35,767 nucleotides of DNA from an uncultured Treponema sp. (GTDB lineage: Bacteria; Spirochaetota; Spirochaetia; Treponematales; Treponemataceae), in contig CALXOI010000010.1 in NCBI GenBank assembly GCA_944389965.1, positions 1 to 35,767 on the forward strand. Direction: 5' to 3'. Positions within the stretch are counted from its first letter, which is position 1, and every line of letters begins with the position of its first letter. A program made the translations under genes and the position numbers. The notes under the pieces were generated by a model, which was given only the letters and a program-made list of their open reading frames with translations, did not search any database and was not told the DNA's origin. Below are positions 15,832-25,227 of this stretch, piece by piece.

Positions 15832-17034
15832 ATGAAAAATACGAACAAAACAGTCACAATAATAGCAATATGCATCTTATTTTTCTCAAGTGCAATATCT
15901 GCTTCTGCAGAGGCTTTTTTTAGCGGGTATTCCGGTGCTGCAATCACAGCAAACCCGACTGAAACCCTGCAAAAGCCACAATTGACAGGACAGGCTTTTT
16001 TTGCCGGACAATTTGATTTATCCGGTATTTTTGTATTCAGGACGGAATTATCTGTTCAAACCGATAATATTTTTTCCCACGGACTTTTTCAGGACACACC
16101 GGCATCTTTCAGTATAGATGAAATATCTGTGACAACCCGTTTCAAAACCCGGACCGCATCCCATTTTTTTGCTATATTTTTAGGTGAATATGAATCTATC
16201 GGATCAGATTTGTTTCTCCAAAGACAATTCGGTATTAGACCGTTTGGTTCAAAAATCATGGAAACATGGCTTGGCCTGAACGGCACTGCAATCTACCCCT
16301 TTTCCGGAGCAGGACTTACATATACCGTGCGGTTCCAATATCCTACAGCTCTAGGTGCATATTTTTATGTTAATGAAAAAGATTCTTTAATAAACCTGAA
16401 CACTGACATCAGGTTTGCAGGCATTTTTAATAATGCTGTTTTTGATATTGCTATCGGAGCCAGTTTCCCCATAGAGACAAAAGATTCCAGCGGGAAGAAT
16501 GTGTTTCTGCTTATCCGGACAATGGATATCCATTCCGGCTTCAGTCTGTTACTGGGAAACCGATACTCCACATCACTTTTTCTTCAGGGAGGAATCCACA
16601 AACTGAGGGTAAACCCGAAGCAAAACGAACATGTGCTGAAATTATCTGATTTGTATTTTATTATTGAGCCACGGTTTGTTGGAAAACGGCTACAATTTCA
16701 CTTTTCTCTGTTTAACATCCCCCAGGATATGGCTGAAGATTTGTTCTATATCCAAAACCCGATGGGTTGCAATCTGACTGTTTTTTCTGACAACCTTCAA
16801 ATCGGAATGTTCAACACAACCATTGGTTCCCTCTTTACACTGTCTGCCCAAGATAAGACATTATCTGACATCAATACGATCCGCACAGAAAATCTGGCTT
16901 TTCAGATTGCACCGTTTTTAAGTACCCGCATATTTGGCGGAACACTTAACACATCAATAAAACTGGACGTCCTTGATTTGAAGGAATGGAGGGACTCTTT
17001 CAAATTTACATTGGGATATAAAGTCCAGCTATGA
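15832..17034 (+). CDS. Exported beta-rich protein in the sigma-28 regulon
   Basis: This 400-residue protein has a signal peptide (IIAICILFFSSAISASAEA). The rest is rich in short amphipathic beta-strands and aromatic residues and ends FTLGYKVQL, as in a beta-barrel. The family is not recognised. The ATG at 15832 is chosen because GGAGA lies 9 nt upstream and the signal peptide follows directly; a frame from 15790 would begin inside the sigma-28 promoter. It overlaps the next gene by 4 nt and is divergent from cheA. The flagellar-type promoter suggests expression with motility genes. Outer-membrane placement is inferred. Confidence 0.8.
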   Translation: MKNTNKTVTIIAICILFFSSAISASAEAFFSGYSGAAITANPTETLQKPQLTGQAFFAGQFDLSGIFVFRTELSVQTDNIFSHGLFQDTPASFSIDEISVTTRFKTRTASHFFAIFLGEYESIGSDLFLQRQFGIRPFGSKIMETWLGLNGTAIYPFSGAGLTYTVRFQYPTALGAYFYVNEKDSLINLNTDIRFAGIFNNAVFDIAIGASFPIETKDSSGKNVFLLIRTMDIHSGFSLLLGNRYSTSLFLQGGIHKLRVNPKQNEHVLKLSDLYFIIEPRFVGKRLQFHFSLFNIPQDMAEDLFYIQNPMGCNLTVFSDNLQIGMFNTTIGSLFTLSAQDKTLSDINTIRTENLAFQIAPFLSTRIFGGTLNTSIKLDVLDLKEWRDSFKFTLGYKVQL

Positions 17035-17780
17035 TGAAATTTACTGTATCAGTCTGTCTGGGTATTTTACTCTGTATTCATGTTTTTGCAGTTGATATTA
17101 CCGGTGCAATCCATGTTGACACCTATGCAGGAGAACCGGTTGCCGGAATTTCTTTTGAAGCAGAGGAAAAGATTTTCCCGGCGACAGCAGTCAAGGCAAG
17201 CCTTCAATATTTTACCGCCCATGCATACGAAGCCCAGTGTCTGCTTACGTACACTATAAAAAATGTGCTTATCGGCGGCGGAATTGCATACAGCATCGAT
17301 AATTCAGCAAAAAATATTATTGTACCGGGAATTGGAATCACTACAGCAGTAAAACTGCCTTGGAATCTCGGCTTTGTGGGTTCTGCCGTATTGTCCCTGG
17401 CACCGGCAAATTTATACAAAGCATACAGTTTCAGGACAAATACCCGTCTTCTTTACAGCACACCCAATGCAGATGCGTTTTTGCAGTACACAGTCAAACA
17501 AAGTGCGGAAGCAACCGGCATAACCCACGGGCTGTTGTTTCAAGTGGAAGCTTTTGAAAAAGGGGTCCCATTCACACTGACATTGGGATTCGGTACCGAT
17601 TTTCTGACGGCAACGGAAGACAATACACCGGTAGAATTTGAAGCACATATTACCGGTGGTTTTTCAATAATCACATCAAAAGCCGGAACTTATTTTTTGC
17701 AGGGAAAAGTGACACCCCTTACATACAGAAATGTAGATATACCTTTTGAAATCTACGCCGGAACAAGAATTTCTTTTTGA
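17031..17780 (+). CDS. Exported beta-rich protein, partner of the preceding gene
   Basis: This 249-residue protein starts in an ATGATG that overlaps the previous stop, so translation is probably coupled. The signal sequence is FTVSVCLGILLCIHVFAVD. The mature part is strand-rich (ITGAIHVDTYAGEPVAGISF, LIGGGIAYSIDNSAKN) and ends in EIYAGTRISF, a C-terminal Phe strand typical of outer-membrane barrels. No family is recognised. Sharing the sigma-28 transcript with its neighbour suggests the two act together in the outer membrane or periplasm. Confidence 0.78.
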   Translation: MMKFTVSVCLGILLCIHVFAVDITGAIHVDTYAGEPVAGISFEAEEKIFPATAVKASLQYFTAHAYEAQCLLTYTIKNVLIGGGIAYSIDNSAKNIIVPGIGITTAVKLPWNLGFVGSAVLSLAPANLYKAYSFRTNTRLLYSTPNADAFLQYTVKQSAEATGITHGLLFQVEAFEKGVPFTLTLGFGTDFLTATEDNTPVEFEAHITGGFSIITSKAGTYFLQGKVTPLTYRNVDIPFEIYAGTRISF

Positions 17781-18106
17781 ACAAAACCCCGATACTTACG
17801 CCAACCTGACAGAGATTCTCTTCTGCCATGCGCTATATCCACCACACCGGTAACGCCCCAGCTGGCTTACATCTGAATCAACAAAATTTTTGGCAGAAAA
17901 TTGTACCATCCAAACACATAAAAAATTGCTCAGACTAAACTGCCGTAACCGCCAGGAACCGGAATACAGTACCGGCACAGCTTGCCAGCATACGACCGGT
18001 ATAAACGAATCCCGCCGTTCTGCAGGTACCGGTTACCGGCGGTTTTCCTGCCGGGACAGGATACCGAGTACCGGCAGGAAAAAACAGATAGAACTATTGT
18101 CCTGTC
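17781..18106. other. Intergenic region between convergent genes
   Basis: No convincing gene lies in these 326 bases; a 60-residue minus-strand frame at 17796-17978 has no ribosome site or recognised motif. The right part is dense in CCGG and contains two hairpins: CCGCCG/CGGCGG (18012-18042) and a 12-bp perfect stem (18043-18082). They probably end transcription from one or both sides. Confidence 0.6.
18043..18082. terminator. Strong hairpin downstream of dapL
   Basis: TTTTCCTGCCGG (18043-18054) pairs perfectly with CCGGCAGGAAAA (18071-18082) around a 16-nt loop. There is no T run after the stem outside the arms, so the terminator role is only probable. Confidence 0.5.
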
Positions 18107-19339
18107 CTAGAACTCCAAACAAGCCAAACGGCTGCAGGCTTTTTGCACTGCATCCCGGTGCCCGAAAGAACTGAACCTGATAAAAGATTCTCCGGCAGGA
18201 CCGAAACCGACACCCGGGGTAGTCACAACCCGGCATTTGTCCAAAATTATATCGAACATATCCCAGCTTTTTTTGCCGGGGAATCTGACCCATAAATACG
18301 GAGCATTATTCTGCCCGTACACCTCTACACCCGCCGCTGAAAAATGGGAAGACTGAAGTGCCTGTTTTATTAACCGGGCATTTTCCAGATAATAGTCTGT
18401 CAATCCCCGCATTTCCGCCAACCCTTGCGCGTCCAAAGCAGCAATACCGCCAGCCTGGGCAATATTAGACGCACCATTAAAAAACGTATTCGTAAGCCGA
18501 GTCCATAATGTTTGAACCGGCGTTCCATCCGCAAATTTCAGCTCTTTGGGAACAACCGTCCATCCTAACCGGACACCGGTAAAACCAGCCGGCTTTGAAA
18601 AAGAATTAATTTCTATCGCACAGTTACGGGCTCCATCTATTTCAAAAATAGTTTTCGGCAGTTGTTCGTCCCGGATAAAAGCAGAATATGCCGCATCAAA
18701 AATAATAATACAGCCGTTTGTCCGGGCAAAATCAACCAGCTGTTTCAGCTCCGATTTTGTTGCAACAGCACCGGTAGGATTGTTCGGTGAGCAGAAAAAA
18801 ATCAGACTATCAGGTTTCACCACAGATAAATCCGGAAAAAAATTGTTTTCCGGCAGACAAGGCATATATGTAATATCCGGATAGCCGGACTTTTCCGCCG
18901 GCTGTTTCCCCGCAGCCCCCACCATTACGGCACCATCTACATATACTGGATATGCAGGATCCTGTACTGCTACCGGAACTTTTGCCCCGAACATCTGCTG
19001 TATACGACCCACGTCACATTTTGCCCCATCAGAAACAAATATTTCATCCCAGTCGACCAGCTCCGGATACAACACATCCGCAATTTTTTTACGCAACGGG
19101 ATTTCACCGGCACTGTCATCACCGTATCCTGCATATCCGTCCCGTGTACCCAGCCGGGTAACATACGCAGCCATAGATTCTGCAATATGAGGCGTTAACG
19201 GTTCCGTAGTGTTTCCAATACCAAGGCTGATTATATCAGCATCGGGATGAGCAGAGGCATACGCCCGCCGGCGCTTTGCTATTTCAGGAAACAAATATCC
19301 TGCGGCAAGATTAGTAAAACAGGGATTTTTCTGAATCAT
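18107..19339 (-). CDS. dapL: LL-diaminopimelate aminotransferase
   Basis: This 410-residue class I PLP aminotransferase would convert tetrahydrodipicolinate directly to LL-diaminopimelate for lysine and peptidoglycan synthesis. The motif SFSKPAGFTGVRLGW holds the PLP lysine (Lys249). YLFPEIAKRRRAYA, ISLGIGNTTEPL, SPNNPTGAVA and FDAAYSAFI are typical of DapL. GGAGAAAAAC precedes the ATG. It lies 22 nt after ilvB in the same direction, so it is probably co-transcribed. Its presence fits spirochaetes, several of which use the DapL route. Confidence 0.93.
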   Translation of the reverse strand: MIQKNPCFTNLAAGYLFPEIAKRRRAYASAHPDADIISLGIGNTTEPLTPHIAESMAAYVTRLGTRDGYAGYGDDSAGEIPLRKKIADVLYPELVDWDEIFVSDGAKCDVGRIQQMFGAKVPVAVQDPAYPVYVDGAVMVGAAGKQPAEKSGYPDITYMPCLPENNFFPDLSVVKPDSLIFFCSPNNPTGAVATKSELKQLVDFARTNGCIIIFDAAYSAFIRDEQLPKTIFEIDGARNCAIEINSFSKPAGFTGVRLGWTVVPKELKFADGTPVQTLWTRLTNTFFNGASNIAQAGGIAALDAQGLAEMRGLTDYYLENARLIKQALQSSHFSAAGVEVYGQNNAPYLWVRFPGKKSWDMFDIILDKCRVVTTPGVGFGPAGESFIRFSSFGHRDAVQKACSRLACLEF

Positions 19340-19361
19340 ATGTTTTTCTCCGGATTAAAGA

Positions 19362-21071
19362 TTAAATATCAAGTAAAAGTTCATCAATGGGTTTACCTGC
19401 CGGAACCATCGGCAGAACCATCTCATCAATATCCATATAGCAGTCAATCACAGCCGGTTTATTCTGTTCAACAGCCTTTTCAAAAGCAGCGGCGAATTCC
19501 GCTTCTGTTGCAGCCCGGTATCCGGCAATGTTATAAGCTTCTGCAAGTTTTACAAAATCAGGACCAAAGTCCAACGTTGTTTCTGAATATCGTTTGTCAT
19601 AAAACAGATTCTGCCACTGCCGAACCATACCAAGCACGCCATTATTTACCACAATAATAATTATGGGCAGCTGATAATGACTGATTGTTGCCAGTTCATT
19701 GCAATTCATACGGAAAGACCCGTCCCCGGCAATGTGGACAACGCGGCTTTCAGGATTTGCAATCCGGGCACCAATCGCCGCACCGGTACCAAATCCCATC
19801 GTGCCCAGACCACCGGATGTTAAAAATGTTCTTGGCTTTGTAAATGGATAAAACTGTGCTGTCCACATCTGGTGCTGGCCTACTTCTGTTGTGATGATGG
19901 TATCATCCCCCAACATATCATGAATTTTTTCACACACAAACCGGGGATGCAGCTTCGTTTTTTTAGAATACATCGGCGGAATATGCTTTTTCCACTCATT
20001 GATCTGCTGGTTCCAGGCAGATTCGGCACGGGGTTTCAACAACGGAATCAACCGGTTGAATACATCTTTTATGTTTCCCACCAAAGCCCCGCAGGTAGGA
20101 ATATTTTTATTTATTTCCGCAGGGTCTATATCAATATGGAGAATCTTGCTGTTTTTTGCGAATTTAGCCGGATCTGAAATAACCCGGTCAGAAAAACGGG
20201 CTCCCACTGCAATAATCAAGTCAGATTTATTTGCACCGGTATTCGCAGCTTTTGTTCCATGCATACCAATCATCCCGCAACATAAAGGATGATTGGCCGG
20301 AAATGCGGACTTTCCCATCAAAGTCACTGATACCGGAATATTCATTTTTTCAGCAAGCGTCTTCAATTCACCGCAGGCATCAGAAATAATCACGCCGCCG
20401 CCTACATACAAAAACGGACGTACCGACGCATTTATCATGTCTGCCGCTGCCGCAATTTCTTCATCAGAAGGAACTGCCTCCCGGGTAACACGGCGGATAC
20501 TGGCACGGGCAAGCACGGCTCCTGTTTCTGATGCAAAACCAACCACAGGCGGCTCATAATCTGCAACAGCAGCGGTAACATCTTTCGGAATATCAATCAA
20601 CACCGGCCCGGGGCGTCCGCTTTGGGCAATAATAAACGCTTCGCGTATTGTATCAGCCAGCTGGTTTACATCCCGCACAATATAATTGTGTTTGGTAATG
20701 GGCATCGTGATACCTGTAATATCCACTTCCTGGAAGCTGTCTTTGCCCAGCAGGCTGCATCCCACGTTACAGGTAATAGCAACAACCGGCACCGAATCCA
20801 TATATGCCGTTGCGATACCGGTCACCAGGTTTGTAGCCCCCGGTCCGCTGGTTGCCAGCACAACTCCTGTTTTTCCTGTCGAACGGCTGTATCCATCCGC
20901 TGCATGGGCAGCTCCCTGTTCATGGGCAGTCAGAATATGGCGGATACGGTCTTTGTGTTTATACAGTTCATCGTAAATATTCAGGATGGCACCGCCGGGA
21001 TACCCGAACACCGTGTCAACCCCCTGCTCTACGAGACACTCAATAACGATTCTGGCTCCGGTATAATTCAT
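19362..21071 (-). CDS. ilvB: Acetolactate synthase, large subunit
   Basis: This 569-residue ThDP enzyme makes acetolactate or acetohydroxybutyrate, the first common step of valine/leucine and isoleucine synthesis. [15 protein letters not shown] and [18 protein letters not shown] (catalytic Glu) are at the N terminus. The C-terminal ThDP/Mg motif is [15 protein letters not shown]...NN. FAD-domain segments ([11 protein letters not shown]) are present. The length is normal. Its start overlaps the ilvD stop by 4 nt (ATGA), showing coupling. No small regulatory subunit gene (ilvH/N) is in the operon; it may lie elsewhere. Confidence 0.95.
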   Translation of the reverse strand: MNYTGARIVIECLVEQGVDTVFGYPGGAILNIYDELYKHKDRIRHILTAHEQGAAHAADGYSRSTGKTGVVLATSGPGATNLVTGIATAYMDSVPVVAITCNVGCSLLGKDSFQEVDITGITMPITKHNYIVRDVNQLADTIREAFIIAQSGRPGPVLIDIPKDVTAAVADYEPPVVGFASETGAVLARASIRRVTREAVPSDEEIAAAADMINASVRPFLYVGGGVIISDACGELKTLAEKMNIPVSVTLMGKSAFPANHPLCCGMIGMHGTKAANTGANKSDLIIAVGARFSDRVISDPAKFAKNSKILHIDIDPAEINKNIPTCGALVGNIKDVFNRLIPLLKPRAESAWNQQINEWKKHIPPMYSKKTKLHPRFVCEKIHDMLGDDTIITTEVGQHQMWTAQFYPFTKPRTFLTSGGLGTMGFGTGAAIGARIANPESRVVHIAGDGSFRMNCNELATISHYQLPIIIIVVNNGVLGMVRQWQNLFYDKRYSETTLDFGPDFVKLAEAYNIAGYRAATEAEFAAAFEKAVEQNKPAVIDCYMDIDEMVLPMVPAGKPIDELLLDI

Positions 21072-22762
21072 TGCAGTATCGCCCCCTTATCCGCAGAAGA
21101 CACGAGTTTTGCATACCGGGCAAGGTAACCGGTAGTCACTTTGGGCGGCGGGCATACCCACTCATCCCGGCGGGAAGCCAGTTCTTCGTCAGATACTTCC
21201 AGTGTGATTTTGTATGCATTGATGTCAAGCGTAATTTTGTCGCCTTCCCGGACCAACGCAATAGGACCACCGTCAGCCGCTTCCGGCGAGCAATGTCCCA
21301 GGGATGCACCGCGGGTTGCCCCGGAAAACCGGCCGTCGGTAATAAGGGCAACATCCCTGTCCAATCCCTGTCCGGCAAGAGCCGCAGTCACCGCAAGCAT
21401 TTCCCTCATACCCGGACCACCCCGCGGACCTTCGTAACGGATAACAACTACATCACCCTTGTTGATTTTCTGCTGTTGAACCGCTTCAAAACAGGCTTCT
21501 TCTGAATCAAAAACCCTAGCCGGCCCCGTATGTTTCATCAGTTCAGGGGCACAGGCAGACCGTTTCACCACGGTACCGTTTGGCGCAAGATTACCGAACA
21601 GGATTGCAATACCTCCGTTCGCGGAATACGGATTATCTATAGGCCGGAGAATTGCCGGATTCCGGTTCCTGACACCGGCAATATTCTGGGCAACAGTCTG
21701 ACCGGTAACCGTCATCAGTCCGGTATGAATCAGATTTTTCTTTGCCAGTTCAGCAAGAACCGCCTGAACACCACCGGCTTCATTTAAATCACATATAAAG
21801 GTGTGTCCGGCAGGTGCCAGATGACACAGATTCGGCGTCCGTTCTGAAATAGTGTTTATCATGTGCAGGTCAATTGTCACGCCTGCTTCGTGAGCGATTG
21901 CCGGCAGATGGAGTACCGTATTGGAACTGCACCCCAAAGCCATATCCGCAGCCAAAGCGTTTTCAAATGCTTCGGCGGTCATAATCTGCCGGGCAGTTAT
22001 TCCTTCTTGATACATTTTCATTACCGCCATACCAGCGTGTTTAGCAAGAGCGATCCGTTCGCCGGTAATAGCGGGAATTGTACCGTTACCCGGCAGTCCC
22101 ATGCCCAGTACCTCGGTAACGCAGTTCATACTGTTCGCGGTGAACATACCGGAGCAGGCACCGCACCCGGGGCAGGCAACATGTTCCAATTCGTCAAGCT
22201 GTGCTTCTGTAATGCGTCCGGATCCCACAGCACCTACTGCTTCAAACATATCTGTCAAGCTGAGGTATTTTCCACCATAGGGGTTACCACTGTGGCAGGA
22301 ATCATCTCCCGGCAGCTTCCCCGGCATCATTGGTCCTCCGGAACAGAATACTGTCGGCAAATCAAGGCGGCCGGCAGCCATAAGCATACCGGGTACAATT
22401 TTATCACAGTTCGGAATCATTACCAGCGCATCAAACTGATGGGCTTTAGCCATACATTCAATAGAATCCGCAATAAGTTCCCGGGTTACCAGAGAATACC
22501 GCATACCCTCGTGCCCCATAGCGATTCCGTCACACACACCGATTGCCGGAAATTCAACAGGAGTCCCTCCTGCCATGCGGATTCCCGCTTTAACCGCCTC
22601 GGCAATTTTATCCAAATGAATATGCCCCGGAATAATTTCATTTTTTGCACAACACACGCCAACCAGGGGACGTTCCAATTCTTCGTCGGTATAACCCATT
22701 GCACGGAACAAAGACCGGTGGGGTGCCCGCGCAATACCTTTTTTTGCATTATCACTCTTCAT
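21068..22762 (-). CDS. ilvD: Dihydroxy-acid dehydratase
   Basis: This 564-residue Fe-S dehydratase acts in the third common step of branched-chain amino acid synthesis. Cluster and active-site motifs are present: [30 protein letters not shown], and [19 protein letters not shown]; the C-terminal [17 protein letters not shown] is also typical. The ATG at 22762 (MKSDNAKKG) has AGGGG upstream; a longer frame from 22819 would start within the promoter. It is first gene of ilvD-ilvB-dapL, with a clear promoter 42 nt upstream. ilvC and ilvE are not in this window. Confidence 0.95.
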   Translation of the reverse strand: MKSDNAKKGIARAPHRSLFRAMGYTDEELERPLVGVCCAKNEIIPGHIHLDKIAEAVKAGIRMAGGTPVEFPAIGVCDGIAMGHEGMRYSLVTRELIADSIECMAKAHQFDALVMIPNCDKIVPGMLMAAGRLDLPTVFCSGGPMMPGKLPGDDSCHSGNPYGGKYLSLTDMFEAVGAVGSGRITEAQLDELEHVACPGCGACSGMFTANSMNCVTEVLGMGLPGNGTIPAITGERIALAKHAGMAVMKMYQEGITARQIMTAEAFENALAADMALGCSSNTVLHLPAIAHEAGVTIDLHMINTISERTPNLCHLAPAGHTFICDLNEAGGVQAVLAELAKKNLIHTGLMTVTGQTVAQNIAGVRNRNPAILRPIDNPYSANGGIAILFGNLAPNGTVVKRSACAPELMKHTGPARVFDSEEACFEAVQQQKINKGDVVVIRYEGPRGGPGMREMLAVTAALAGQGLDRDVALITDGRFSGATRGASLGHCSPEAADGGPIALVREGDKITLDINAYKITLEVSDEELASRRDEWVCPPPKVTTGYLARYAKLVSSADKGAILQ

Positions 22763-22803
22763 AACAAAACCCCTGCTTAATTTTATACAGTATAATTTAA
22801 TTG

Positions 22804-22832
22804 ATTCTATCCGTTTCACTGCTCCGGGTCAA
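22804..22832 (-). promoter_or_regulatory. ilvD operon promoter
   Basis: On the minus strand TTGACC (22832-22827) and TAGAAT (22809-22804) are exactly 17 nt apart. The leader to the ATG is only about 35 nt, too short for a peptide attenuator or T-box. Confidence 0.75.
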
Positions 22833-22853
22833 TATAAAATACCCCATTGCAGA

Positions 22854-24215
22854 TTAAAAGAACACAGCGGCGACCCTGTCAACCAACCGTTTGACGGCGT
22901 TACCGGGTGACACCTGCCGGGCTGCTGCCAGCGGAACTTCCTGCAACACAATACCGTCCAAAATATAAACAGCCTTACCGCAAACCTTTCCCGGCCCGAT
23001 ACCTTCTGAACCGTCAATATACGGCGGTATTTGCACCGAACAGGTTACCCTGGCAGCCGCTTCCGCAGCAGTTAATCCGCTGATAACCGCAGGAACCGTC
23101 AGCGGCTCCGGATTAACCGGAACAAGCACCGTTTCATTCCGGCTTCCGCCTAAAACAGGAACCGCCACCGCAGGTATTTCTTCCGGCCGGAGGGTTGCAA
23201 AACAGGTGAACGCCCATTCCATCAGTTCCACAGAATCTTCAACCCGGTATTTGTTTCCTTCTACAGAACCGGAACCCGGCCCTTTCATCGTAACAGAAAT
23301 AAAACGGGTACCATCCCGCTGCACGGTGAGGGATAAATTATAACCGGACTCAAAAATAAAACCTGTTTTCAAACCGTCACAACCTGGCAGTACGTCCAGA
23401 AGTTTATTTGTGCCCGCCTGGACAATCGGCGGTTCAGAACCGGTTCCTTTGTGCCAGGACGCAAGATTATGTTCCTGGGGATACGCAATTGACCGCTGGG
23501 AATGAAATTCCGACAGGGCTTCCGGATACCGTTCAATATACACCCGGGCAAAAGCAGCAAATTCCCGGGGCGTAGTCAGATTTTGCTCGCTGTAACCGGA
23601 CGGTTCCACAAACCGGGTGTGCACCAATCCCAGCGCAGCCATTTCTTCATTCATCCGCTGAACAAACGCATCAACCGAACCGCTCACGTAATGAGCAACA
23701 GCCACCGCAGCATCGTTACCGGATGCAACAGCCATTCCCAGCATCAACTCCCGCAGCGTAACAGTCTGCCCTTCCCCCAAAAACATGAGGGAAGACAGCG
23801 GAGGCGCATTGACAGCCCATGATTCCGGCGGAAGGGGAACAATATCGTCAAGGGAAATTCTCCCGGATGCAATTTCCTGAAAGGTAACATACATAACAAC
23901 AAGTTTTGTCATGGAAGCCGGCGGAATGATATCATCCGCATTTTTTTCATATAATACGCATCCATTGGATGCATCAATCAGAATTGCAGATTCACTGTGA
24001 ACATTCAGTTCCGCAGGAGTAACCGGATACGGCAGATCATGTATCAGCTGACGGGGATACAAAGAAGAACACACCGATTCAAATTCTGCGGATTCGGACT
24101 CCGTCAACACAGGAGCAGATGGATGGGCTACCGTATATACATACAACCCGAATGAACCGGCTGCAACAGCCAGTACAACTACAGCACTTATTACAATAAT
24201 ACGGATTTGTTTCAT
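22854..24215 (-). CDS. D-alanyl-D-alanine carboxypeptidase (S11 family)
   Basis: This protein of about 453 residues trims the terminal D-Ala from peptidoglycan stem peptides. All three serine-PBP motifs are present: SMTK (Ser101, Lys104), SGN (165-167) and KTG (283-285). An N-terminal hydrophobic segment (IIVISAVVVLAVAAGSFGLYV) acts as a signal anchor, followed by about 50 residues before the catalytic domain. A C-terminal PBP5-like beta domain follows, with no obvious amphipathic anchor at the end. The ATG at 24215 is chosen because AGGATAGGCGG precedes it and the membrane segment follows. It reads towards ilvD, which has its own promoter. Confidence 0.92.
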   Translation of the reverse strand: MKQIRIIVISAVVVLAVAAGSFGLYVYTVAHPSAPVLTESESAEFESVCSSLYPRQLIHDLPYPVTPAELNVHSESAILIDASNGCVLYEKNADDIIPPASMTKLVVMYVTFQEIASGRISLDDIVPLPPESWAVNAPPLSSLMFLGEGQTVTLRELMLGMAVASGNDAAVAVAHYVSGSVDAFVQRMNEEMAALGLVHTRFVEPSGYSEQNLTTPREFAAFARVYIERYPEALSEFHSQRSIAYPQEHNLASWHKGTGSEPPIVQAGTNKLLDVLPGCDGLKTGFIFESGYNLSLTVQRDGTRFISVTMKGPGSGSVEGNKYRVEDSVELMEWAFTCFATLRPEEIPAVAVPVLGGSRNETVLVPVNPEPLTVPAVISGLTAAEAAARVTCSVQIPPYIDGSEGIGPGKVCGKAVYILDGIVLQEVPLAAARQVSPGNAVKRLVDRVAAVFF

Positions 24216-24250
24216 GCCGCCTATCCTACACAAAAAAAAGGAAGTTGTCC

Positions 24251-24266
24251 ATTTCATCTGTGAAAT
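24251..24266. repeat. Inverted repeat in the divergent region
   Basis: ATTTCA-TCTG-TGAAAT is a perfect 6-bp inverted repeat lying between the carboxypeptidase gene and the -35 box of the binding-protein gene. It could be an operator for either direction. Confidence 0.4.
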
Positions 24267-24271
24267 ATCCT

Positions 24272-24300
24272 TTGCATAAAGGAACAATATTCTGTATACT
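24272..24300 (+). promoter_or_regulatory. Binding-protein promoter
   Basis: TTGCAT (24272-24277) and TATACT (24295-24300) are 17 nt apart, 39 nt before the ATG, with a GGAGGG ribosome site between. Confidence 0.8.
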
Positions 24301-24339
24301 ACAGCATATTGTTTTTTTATTTATGGAGGGCATAGAAAC

Positions 24340-25170
24340 ATGCTGAAAAAAACACTTGCAGTTTTTGCCGCACTGATGGTTGTACTTCCTGCAATCGCCG
24401 GTGGTAAAAAAGACGTATCCGCAATGGAACGGATAAAAGCAGACGGAAAAATCATTCTGGGAACATCCGCTGATTATCCGCCCTATGAATTCCATGCATT
24501 GATTGACGGAAAAGACACCATTGTGGGATTCGACATCGAAATCGCAAAAGAAATTGCAAAAGATTTAGGTGTTGAATTGGAAATCAAAGACATGAGTTTT
24601 GACGGACTGCTGGCAGCGCTCGTTTCAGGAAATGTCGACTTTGTTATTTCCGGAATGACACCAACAGAAGAACGCAGACAAAACGTGGATTTTACCGATA
24701 TTTACTATCAGGCAGTGCACGGCGCTGTTATCCGGGCAGCCGATACAGATAAATACGGCAATGATCCTGCATCACTGAAAGACGTTATGATTGGAGCCCA
24801 GAAAGGAGCCATTCAGGTCGGTATCGCAAAAGAACAGATTAAAGGTGTAACCGGCGCAGATCTGGACAACAACCATCCCCAGATTAAGGAACTAGGCACA
24901 TTGCCGGACTTAATTATGGAAGTAAAAAACAACAAAATTGAAGCAGTTATTGCAGAACTTCCTGTCGCGGAAGCATATGTAAAGGCAAATCCTGATCTGG
25001 CAATTGCATCATATACATTTGAAGATACGGAAGGCGGTTCTGCCATTGCGGTGAAAAAAGGAAACACCGACCTTGTTGCAGCCATGAATGCAACCATCAG
25101 CCGGCTGGCAGCCGAAAATAAAATCTCCCAGTTTGTTGGTGAAGCAAGTTTACTGGCTGACGCCCAGTAA
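24340..25170 (+). CDS. Periplasmic solute-binding protein, amino-acid type
   Basis: This 276-residue SBP_bac_3 protein captures a small solute, probably an amino acid, for an ABC importer. It has a signal peptide (MLKKTLAVFAALMVVLPAIA) and then ILGTSADYPPYEFHA, IVGFDIEIAKEIAKDLG, DGLLAALVSGNVDFVISGMTPTEER and VDFTDIYY, the standard lobe motifs. The cleavage region AIAGGKKD lacks a lipobox Cys, so it appears soluble rather than lipid-anchored. No permease or ATPase gene is beside it: it has its own promoter and terminator, so it is an orphan here. Confidence 0.92.
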   Translation: MLKKTLAVFAALMVVLPAIAGGKKDVSAMERIKADGKIILGTSADYPPYEFHALIDGKDTIVGFDIEIAKEIAKDLGVELEIKDMSFDGLLAALVSGNVDFVISGMTPTEERRQNVDFTDIYYQAVHGAVIRAADTDKYGNDPASLKDVMIGAQKGAIQVGIAKEQIKGVTGADLDNNHPQIKELGTLPDLIMEVKNNKIEAVIAELPVAEAYVKANPDLAIASYTFEDTEGGSAIAVKKGNTDLVAAMNATISRLAAENKISQFVGEASLLADAQ

Positions 25171-25180
25171 CACCGGTAAC

Positions 25181-25213
25181 AAAAAAGGCTGCCGTTAAAT
25201 GGCAGCCTTTTTT
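25181..25213. terminator. Bidirectional terminator
   Basis: AAAAAAGGCTGCC (25181-25193) pairs perfectly with GGCAGCCTTTTTT (25201-25213). It has A/T runs on both sides and sits between convergent genes. Confidence 0.95.
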
Positions 25214-25227
25214 ATCCGCACATCAAA

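Noticed and set aside
17796-17978. Short minus-strand frame with GSW-like residues (possible sulfatase-modifying-factor remnant)
   Set aside because: The resemblance is limited to a few residues, the expected GFR motif is missing and there is no ribosome site.
22763-22853. Leader peptide, T-box or riboswitch before ilvD
   Set aside because: The promoter leaves a leader of only about 35 nt with no Val/Leu/Ile codon run or conserved leader structure.
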